In this document: positions 1-6,900 of the stretch, piece by piece
Layout: every line of letters starts with the position of its first letter
Position numbering within the stretch: position 1 is the stretch's first letter
Assembly: GCA_023389455.1 (NCBI GenBank)
Contig: JAEWEJ010000148.1
Location: forward strand, 1-37,500
DNA length: 37,500 nucleotides
Source: Actinomycetes bacterium
GTDB lineage: Bacteria > Actinomycetota > Actinomycetes > Actinomycetales > Cellulomonadaceae
Direction: 5' to 3'
Notes under the pieces: generated by a model
What the model was told of the DNA's origin: nothing
Seen by the model: the letters and a program-made list of their open reading frames with translations, nothing else
Databases searched by the model: none
Program-made: the position numbers and the translations under genes

Positions 1-604
1 ACACCAGCTGTGCCGACAGGTCGACGACGCCCTCGCGGATCGCGTGCCGGATCGCCGTCGACCACAGGACGCAGGCGTCACCCGCGTCCGGGTCGGCGTG
101 CGTGAGGTCCGAGACCGCGCGCGCCGCGGCCACCAGCGCCGCCTCCTGCCCGTCCCCGAGGTAGCCCAGCGCGACGGGCCCGGTCCGCATGAGGGTGCCG
201 TTGCCGCCCGCACCGCGCGGGTTCGCCGCGTAGAAGGCGGCCGCCGACGCGCGTGCCGCCGCGGCAGTGGGCGTCCGCAGCGTCGTCAGCAACGTGCGGG
301 TCTGCGCGCCGACGTCCTTGGCCGTCCGCGCCCACCCGGCCCACGCCGCCACGACGCGGTCCAGCGACGCCTCGTCATCCAGCGAACCGCCGTCCGCGAG
401 CGCCTGGGCGATCGGCACGGCCATCGACGTGTCGTCGGTCCACTCCCCCGGCTCCCACCCGAAGGTCCCCCCACCTGCCATGTGGACGGGCTGGTCGTCG
501 GGCAGCGGCGGGCCGAACTCGTAGCCGGCGCCGAGGGCGTCGCCTGCGGCGGAGGCGAGGAGGGTGCCGGTGGCGCGGTCGAGGAGGGTGGGGGTGAGGT
601 GCAT
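1..604 (-). CDS. ADP-ribosylglycohydrolase family protein (3'-truncated by window edge)
   Basis: The first ~201 codons are present; the C-terminal part lies beyond the left edge. The family removes ADP-ribose from proteins or small molecules with a binuclear Mg centre. The N-terminus reads GDALGAGYEFGPP, the usual family opening, followed by EWTDDTSMAVPIAQAL, whose T-D-D residues bind metal, then NGTLMRTGPVAL and a THADPDAGDA stretch typical of the DraG-like fold. The second metal motif is expected in the missing C-terminus. The ATG follows a weak GGAG. The gene is divergent from the HNH endonuclease gene at 772 and is probably the last chromosomal gene before the defence island. The family call is secure; the substrate is unknown. 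Confidence 0.85.
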   Translation of the reverse strand, partial: MHLTPTLLDRATGTLLASAAGDALGAGYEFGPPLPDDQPVHMAGGGTFGWEPGEWTDDTSMAVPIAQALADGGSLDDEASLDRVVAAWAGWARTAKDVGAQTRTLLTTLRTPTAAAARASAAAFYAANPRGAGGNGTLMRTGPVALGYLGDGQEAALVAAARAVSDLTHADPDAGDACVLWSTAIRHAIREGVVDLSAQLV

Positions 605-771
605 GGGGGGGCTCCGGGTGGCGGCTCGAGCGGGTGCAGGAGCGGCCCGCGCCGACGTGCACCACGCCGTAGCTACGGCCCCTACCGTACGCGGCGGCAC
701 ATGCGCGGCACCCGGGTGAAGGGCAGCCCGCAGGCTTGCCACGTACGTGCCTTCCCTGCTGAGCTCCACCC

Positions 772-1758
772 ATGAACGTCCTGCGGCAGGCCGGGAACGC
801 CGGCTCGCCGACCGCGTGGAGCTGCTACACACGAGCCTCCGACGAACTCGTCGGAGGGGGATACGGCGACGTCCTGGGCCACCGGTACGAGTACGACTCG
901 AACGTCGTCAACCACAGTGCGATCGCACCGGGTGACCTGCTGGTCGTCCGGGACGGACAGCTGATCCTGGGCCACGCCGTCGTCGAGGACGTGACCAGCG
1001 GCCCGGGCGTGAAGACGATGCGTCGGTGTCCCCGCTGCGGCTCGGCCGACGCCACAGCACGCAAGCGGGCACTCCCGCGTTACCGCTGCAACGACTGCAA
1101 GGCCGAGTTCGACGAGCCGGTCCTGCAGGAGATGGACGTCACCCGGTACTCCGCGACCTACGGCTCGTCGTGGCGGAAGCTGGAATCGCCACTGCCCGTC
1201 CGTGCGCTCGAGGGGGTCTACGCCGGCGCCGACCGTCAGAACGCGATCCGTCGGCTCGTCTGGGCGCGGGCCCTGGCAATGCTCGAGGAGTACGGGGGCG
1301 TCGAGGAAGCCCTGGAGGCCGAGCTGTTGCGCCACGGCGCCCCCATCACCGGCGGGCACGTCGAGGCGGTCGTGCGGCGACGCATCGGGCAGCAGCGCTT
1401 CCGCGAGCGGCTGCTCGACCGGTACGGGGCGACGTGCGCGGTCACCGGAGCGCAGCCGGAGATGGTGCTCGACGCCGCACACCTGTACCGGTTCGCCGAC
1501 CGCCCCGAGCACGCCGACGACGGCGGACTTCTGCTGCGTGCCGATGTGCACCGACTGTTCGACCGGTTGGTGCTGACGTTCCACCCGCGGACGTGGACGA
1601 CGCAGGTGGCACCGATGCTGCTGGAGCGACACGAGAACCTGGCCGTGCTCGACGGGCGGCGGATCTCGGTGCACGACACGCGGCTGCCTGATGTGGTTCT
1701 GGTCGAGGAACACCATGCGGCGGCAAAGGCGCGATGGAAGGACCTCGCGCGGGTGTGA
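772..1758 (+). CDS. HNH endonuclease with N-terminal PUA/EVE-like segment and zinc ribbon (probable restriction enzyme)
   Basis: A 328-residue protein. Residues ~50-75 (IAPGDLLVVRDGQLILGHAV) resemble the core of EVE/PUA-like DNA-base-reader domains; this is my inference. A zinc ribbon follows with CPRCG at 86-90 and CNDC at 106-109. The C-terminus carries an HNH_2-type nuclease: C222, AAH at ~235-237, then GGLLLRADVHRLFD with H260. This nuclease type occurs widely in actinobacterial restriction proteins. The gene converges on the C5-methyltransferase gene with ~145 bp between them, as in many restriction-modification pairs, so a role as the cutting partner or as a modification-dependent nuclease in the adjacent DISARM-like array is plausible. 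No strong Shine-Dalgarno precedes the ATG. Confidence 0.85.
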   Translation: MNVLRQAGNAGSPTAWSCYTRASDELVGGGYGDVLGHRYEYDSNVVNHSAIAPGDLLVVRDGQLILGHAVVEDVTSGPGVKTMRRCPRCGSADATARKRALPRYRCNDCKAEFDEPVLQEMDVTRYSATYGSSWRKLESPLPVRALEGVYAGADRQNAIRRLVWARALAMLEEYGGVEEALEAELLRHGAPITGGHVEAVVRRRIGQQRFRERLLDRYGATCAVTGAQPEMVLDAAHLYRFADRPEHADDGGLLLRADVHRLFDRLVLTFHPRTWTTQVAPMLLERHENLAVLDGRRISVHDTRLPDVVLVEEHHAAAKARWKDLARV

Positions 1759-1788
1759 GCGCGGGCTCGCCGTGTGCATGACTGCGGT

Positions 1789-1902
1789 ATGCCTGACCAC
1801 ACAACCGAGGGATGGCACAGGCAGGTGGCGGACCGGCGCCGCGAGGCTCAATGCCTCGAGACCCACGGCAACTGCGGTTGCCGCCGCAAGACCTCTTCGT
1901 AG
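1789..1902 (+). CDS. possible 37-residue Cys-rich small protein
   Basis: A short ORF fills the gap between the HNH gene and the convergent methyltransferase stop codon. It encodes a polar basic peptide opening MPDHTTEGWHRQVADRR and ending with a Cys cluster, ETHGNCGCRRKTSS, preceded by another Cys. Third codon positions are mostly G or C, as expected for coding sequence here. The C-x(6)-C-x-C arrangement with a nearby His could bind a metal. No ribosome binding site is evident, and I recognise no family. It may be chance. Confidence 0.3.
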   Translation: MPDHTTEGWHRQVADRRREAQCLETHGNCGCRRKTSS

Positions 1903-1903
1903 T

Positions 1904-3430
1904 TCAGCCCGCGCTGTAGCCACCTTGGCTCAGGTAGCTGTAGATCGACTCCGCAATCCGACGACCGAGCGGGATGGGCACTGCGTTACCGATCTGCCGT
2001 GCGATCTCGATCTTCGAGCCGAACCACACGTAGTCGTCGGGAAAGCCCTGGAGACGCGCCGCCTCGAGGTGCGTGATGGGCCTGTCCTCCGAGGGGTGGA
2101 GGTAGCGCCCCTTCTCGGGCTTGAAGAACTCGGTGCGGACGGTCACGGACGGCTCGCCGCGTCGGAGCCTGCCCATGACGTCTCCCGACCCTGTGTCGTG
2201 CGCGTCCCACGAGACGGTGGAGAGGTACTCGAGTTCAGCGGGCCGCGCGACGTCGCCAGCGACCACCACGGCGCTGTACTGCTGCGATCTGCTGCGACGC
2301 GTCGCGGTCTCCGTCGTGACGGCAAGGGCGTCTCGGACCAGAACGCGTTCCGACGTCGGCACGCCGGCCTCGATTACCGTGTGGGCACCCATCACGAGCA
2401 GCTCGCCGTCGTTCCTGCGGAACGACCCGACCTTCTGCGTGATCAGCTCGGTGCCGTCGCGGAAACGACAGACGTACCGGCCTCTGAGATCCTTCCGGTT
2501 CCCGCCGCGCGGGATCGCCCGATAACGCGCGAGGGAGACTGGTTCCGGCCTTCGCCCGACGTGGAGGTCGGTCGTGCGGAACGGGCCGGGGTGCTGGCCC
2601 TCCACACCACGGACCGAGCGCGCCGCGCGCGCCGGCAGGTCACCTGCCACGCTCCACCCCGCCGTCTCGTCGAAGATCGAGTCGGCAGTCGCCCACGGCT
2701 CCTCGCTGCCGAGGGAAAAGGTCATGCCTTCCAGGTCCTGCTTGTGCTTCAGCAACTCCCTCGAGTGCGTCGGTCTCGGATATCTCAGCAGGTCGACGCG
2801 GAGACCGGCGTCCGTCCTGACGCCCATGACGATGGCTCGCCGACGGGCCTGCGGAGCGCCGAAGTCTGCGGCGTTCAGGAGGTAGCGACGGTCGTGGGCC
2901 CACGCGTCCTCACCCGGCTTCGATTCGGGGTCGACCAGCCGATAGTTCATCAGGTCGGCGCCGCCGATCCGCTCCTTCAGATCCTTGAACTCGACCGACC
3001 GGAGGAACCTGTCGACGTTCTCGATCACGAAGACCTTGGGCTGCATGGCGACGACGACGCGGATGAACTCCTGCCACAGCGTGTTGCGCTCGGCCCGCAC
3101 CCTCTCGCGGTTGAGCCCGGAGAAACCCTGGCAGGGAGGCCCTCCGACCACGACGTCGACCTCGCCCGGCGCCCACCGCGGCTCCCAACCGACGATGTCA
3201 CGGCAGACGACCTCGGGCGGGTCGAACTCCCCGTGGCGCGCCCCCTCGACGAAGTTGGCGGCATAGGTCGCGGCTGCCGCAGGCTCCCACTCGACGGCGC
3301 CGAGGGTGCGGAAGACCGGACCGGTCGCGCCCGTGGGGCGGTACTGGTGGAAGCCCTCCGTGAGACCACCACAGCCGGCGAAGAGATCGAGGACAGTGAA
3401 GGGGACACCCGCAGGCCCGTCGCTCGTCAC
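1904..3430 (-). CDS. DNA (cytosine-5-)-methyltransferase, DISARM DrmMII-like
   Basis: A 508-residue C5-cytosine methyltransferase that would methylate host DNA using S-adenosylmethionine. Visible motifs in order: I (DLFAGCGGLTEGF, ~15-27), IV with the catalytic Cys (GGPPCQGFSG, Cys100), VI (ENVDRFL, ~137), VIII (QARRRAIVMG, ~194) and X (RQIGNAVPIPLGRR near the C-terminus). The stretch between VIII and X is long enough for a target-recognition domain. The gene is divergent from the HSP90-helicase/drmA/drmB operon and convergent with the HNH nuclease gene. In class 2 DISARM a C5 methyltransferase marks self DNA, which fits here. The GTG start lies six bases after a good -10 hexamer, suggesting a leaderless transcript. 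The target site cannot be read from the sequence. Confidence 0.95.
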   Translation of the reverse strand: MTSDGPAGVPFTVLDLFAGCGGLTEGFHQYRPTGATGPVFRTLGAVEWEPAAAATYAANFVEGARHGEFDPPEVVCRDIVGWEPRWAPGEVDVVVGGPPCQGFSGLNRERVRAERNTLWQEFIRVVVAMQPKVFVIENVDRFLRSVEFKDLKERIGGADLMNYRLVDPESKPGEDAWAHDRRYLLNAADFGAPQARRRAIVMGVRTDAGLRVDLLRYPRPTHSRELLKHKQDLEGMTFSLGSEEPWATADSIFDETAGWSVAGDLPARAARSVRGVEGQHPGPFRTTDLHVGRRPEPVSLARYRAIPRGGNRKDLRGRYVCRFRDGTELITQKVGSFRRNDGELLVMGAHTVIEAGVPTSERVLVRDALAVTTETATRRSRSQQYSAVVVAGDVARPAELEYLSTVSWDAHDTGSGDVMGRLRRGEPSVTVRTEFFKPEKGRYLHPSEDRPITHLEAARLQGFPDDYVWFGSKIEIARQIGNAVPIPLGRRIAESIYSYLSQGGYSAG

Positions 3431-3436
3431 CGGTCG

Positions 3437-3465
3437 ATACTACCTGCTGCCGGCCTGGGTTTGAC
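3437..3465 (-). promoter_or_regulatory. candidate leaderless promoter of the C5-methyltransferase gene
   Basis: On the minus strand TAGTAT (3442-3437) lies 17 bases after a weak GTCAAA -35-like hexamer (3465-3460) and six bases before the GTG start. That spacing puts the predicted transcription start at or next to the start codon. No Shine-Dalgarno sequence is present, which agrees with a leaderless mRNA, a common arrangement in actinobacteria. Confidence 0.4.
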
Positions 3466-3555
3466 CAGCGGACTCGCTGCATGGCGGCCCGAGCAGAACG
3501 CGGCTAGAGGTACGTTCGGTGGCCCTACGCAGCCGCGTTGGGGTCTGCGGAGGCA

Positions 3556-3605
3556 GTCCGGCGGCGAGGAGCATGCGACGGCGACAGCCGTCGCGCTCGC
3601 CGGAC
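3556..3605. promoter_or_regulatory. strong bulged inverted repeat (19-bp stem) in the divergent spacer
   Basis: The 19 bases at 3587-3605 are fully complementary to three blocks upstream: GTCCGGCG (3556-3563), AGC (3570-3572) and GCGACGGC (3575-3582). Between these lie bulges of six (3564-3569) and two (3573-3574) bases, with a GACA tetraloop at 3583-3586. A stem this long and GC-rich should fold in RNA or extrude in DNA. It could be a terminator separating divergent antisense transcripts, a regulator site or a structured leader of the helicase operon. Function is not known. Confidence 0.5.
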
Positions 3606-3915
3606 CACCGGGGGGGGCGCACGCCGGGCCTGGCGCTCTTCGGCGACGTGCGTCGCGTCCTCTTCCGCCCAGGGTCGTTGCCTTCTCGCCCGGACCACAA
3701 TGGGACGAATGTCCGAATACCTACCAGCGATACGACGCTGCACGTGAAGCGCCGCATGCGACGCCGTTCAGGCGGCATTCCCGTTTACCCCGGTGCACTT
3801 CCGCAACCACCCCCGAACTTCGATGACGTTGTCGGTGAGGACCCGTACAGTCCTCGCCAGGACGAGGCACGGCCCGGCCGCCGTCGCCCGGTCGAAGAGG
3901 ATCATCAGGAGTGAC

Positions 3916-6900
3916 GTGGCTGCGAGCTGGACGAGTGGACGGGCTGACCTGGCCGACGTGGTCGAACAGCAGACGGAAACGTGTCTGAAGGTCTACCGCG
4001 AGGACCCGGCACGACTCCTCGAGGACGCCAACAACGAGGCGAAGATCTCGACCGGGGGCTACAGCACACGACAGCTCGAGGAGCTGGTCCAGAACGCCGT
4101 CGACGCTGCTCGTGCCGACGGTCATCGGATCGAGGTCGTACTGACGCGCGACGCCCTGTACGTGGCCAACGACGGCGCCCCGTTCGACGAGAAGGGTGTC
4201 CGCGCCATCATGGCCTCCGACATCTCCGGCAAGGGGGGCGCGGAGGTCGGCAGGTTCGGCATCGGCTTCAAGTCGGTGCTGGCGGTCAGCGACGCCCCCA
4301 GCGTCTACAGCCGAACCGTCTCCTTCGGGTTCGACCGGACCCGCGCCGTGGAACTCCTGAGCGCCGCCGGGTTCCGCTCCCACGTCTACCCCACGATGCG
4401 GACCGCCGAGCTCCTGGACCCCTGCGCCGCGTTCGCCCGGGACACCGTGCTCGCGGATCTGCAGGAGTGGGCGTCGTCGATCATCGTGCTGCCCTTGCGG
4501 GACGAGCAAGCACGCCGACGCCTCGCCGTAAGGCTCGTGCTGTTCCGGAACGAGTTCCTTCTCTTCTCGCCGCACGTCACCGAGGTGACGCTGCGGAACC
4601 TTAGCGGGACCTACGCGCCCATACCGAAGCAGCTCATGGAGCTCGGCCTCTCGACGGAGGAGATCCGATACCTCGGTCAGCGCAAGCCGGATGCCGTGCG
4701 GGTACTCAAGATCGCGGAGGCCCGAACCGGGGTGTGGCGCCTCGACGTGAACGGCGCCGTCACGGACTGGGCGGTCGCGCGGACGGCCTGGACTCCGAGC
4801 CCTCAGGCGCGCGAGGACGGTTCGTACTCGGCGGACCGTGAGGTCGTCGAGGTCTCCTACGCCGTCTGCCTCTCGGACGACCGCTACTCCGTCGGCCAGT
4901 TCTGGTCGTACTTTCCCACCGCCGACGCGACCACCCTGTCGGGCATCGTCAACGCTCCGTGGAAGCTCTCGGACGACCGCAAGCACCTGCAGCGGGGAAC
5001 CTTCAACGAGGAACTGCTGACGAAGGCACTCCCGCTGCTCGTCGCCCGCGCCTTCCGGGCCTTCCAGGGAACCGACCGCATCGCGGCAGTGCTCGACGCG
5101 ATGCCCGCCCGCGGCGAGGAGCCCCGCAGCGAGGCGGACGACATCATCAACGTCCCGGTCTTCGAGCACCTCCAGAGTCAGCCGTCGCTCCCCGACAGCA
5201 CCGGCGCGCTCCGGGTCGCGACCGAACTCAGATGGCTGGGGTCCGACACGCTCGGCAAGAACACACCGGTCCCGGCAGCCTGGCTCGAGCGGTGGTGGAA
5301 GGCGGGCGGGCACTGCGACGAGTGGGTCCACCCGCTCGCCTATACGACGAGGGAGCGCCGCCTCAAGGTCCAGCGACTCCTCAGCGCCCCGGGGCACGAG
5401 CACCGAGCCGAGCCTGCCGGGCTCGAGGCATGGCTCGAGGACCTGGTCCGGGACGGCTCGGTGACGGAGTGTGCCCAGGCGATCGAGCTCGCAGCGTGGG
5501 TCCTCGAGCAGTCGGACCACATCGCCGACCGACAGGCCTCCGCCCAGGTGGCGGCTGCCCTCGCCCGCGCGCGCATCGTCCGCCTCGAGACGGGTGAGCT
5601 CAAGGCGGCCACCCGTGGCCGCGTCTTCGTGAAGGTCGACGGAGAGGATCGCCCAGGGGTCGACTTCGTCGACCCCGAGCTCGTCGCACTACCGGGGGTC
5701 AAGGAGAGCCTCGCCCGGCTCGGAGTCGTCCTCATGGACCGCACCGGTCGGCTGCACGAGCTCCTCGCACGCGCCCGGCAGGCCGAGGCGATCCGCGAGC
5801 CGGCAACCGTGTGGCCGCAGATCTGGGAGATCCTGCGCGACATCCCGCACGAGACGGCGGTCTCGATCCTGCGGAAGGACCTCGACTGCGCGGAACGATC
5901 CGACCTCATCCTGCGGGTCCGTGTCCGGACGGCAGCAGGGCGCTGGGTGACACCCGCCGCGGCATTCCTCGCAGGCGACATCGTCCCCGCCGACGGGTCT
6001 CGCGACCGCGACTACCTGATCGACCCCCGGTTCCACCGTGACGACATCGAGCTGCTGCGTGAGGTCGGTGCGGTCGAGGCACCGGCGGTGCACCATCAGG
6101 AGCCCCCGCGTGAGCAGTGGTTCCGCGAGTACGTCGACGCCATGAAGGAGATCTTCATCAAGGGGCAGTCGGGGTCGAAGCCCGACCCCGACTACGTGCT
6201 CGTCACGGGTGGTGCACCGATGTGGCCGATGCAGGTCCTAACGACGGCCTCGTCCGAAGCGAGGGCTGCGGCGACTGCCCGGATCCTCGCGCAAGGCCTG
6301 CCGGAGGCGTGGCGCGTGCACCACCGGTCGAACGCCAGCTACGGGGAGCGCCGTGTTATCCCTCCCGAGGCGTGGTTCCTGCGGCGATACGGGTTGCTGC
6401 CGACGTCGTTCGGCCTGATGCGCCCCCAGGACGTGGTCGTTGCTGCGGACGGTCTGCCGGGCGACGTGCTGCCGACGTTCGAGTGCTCCACCCAGGTGGC
6501 GAGTCAGCTGCGCCTCAAGAAGGACGTCACCGAGATCTCTGCGGAGGGCTGGACGAACCTCAAGTCGGTCGTGGACACGTGGACGCGGGACGAGGATGAC
6601 GACCGCCGCCGCGCCGCGTTCTACGCATGGACCGCGAATGCGATCAGCCCCGAGACGATCGTCGTGCGGGTCGGGCATCGGCGGCAGCCGGTTGCACCCG
6701 CGAACGTGGGGATCACCGACGACGACGACACGTACACGGCGATGCTCGAGGCCCAGATCCCGGCGGTGCGCGTCGCGGAACCCGAGGACCTCACGATTCT
6801 CGTCGAGAACTGGGGCATGCCCCTGGGAAGGGATCTGCTCCAGGAGGAGATCTCCGTCGAGGTCGCCGGCGAGGCCGAGTACCTGACTGACGTCTACCCG

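Larger units (their letters stand above)
3431..3915. other. 485-bp divergent intergenic region of the defence array
   Basis: No convincing gene is seen between the divergent methyltransferase and HSP90-helicase genes. The in-frame upstream extension of the helicase ORF (3793-3915) gives a basic, Thr/Arg-rich peptide without family features and is better regarded as leader. The region holds the methyltransferase promoter at one end, a strongly folding inverted repeat at 3556-3605, and the ribosome binding site of the helicase gene at the other end. Confidence 0.6.

Noticed and set aside
682..1923. 413-codon minus-strand open frame opposite the HNH gene
   Set aside because: It is the antisense shadow of the HNH endonuclease gene; composition is Arg/Pro/His-rich with no motif.
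1691..3826. 711-codon plus-strand open frame opposite the methyltransferase
   Set aside because: Long frames without stops are common opposite genes in GC-rich DNA; the minus strand carries all C5-methyltransferase motifs.
3721..5520. 599-codon minus-strand open frame
   Set aside because: Shadow of the HSP90-helicase gene; repetitive Arg/Gly/Asp composition and no recognisable domain.
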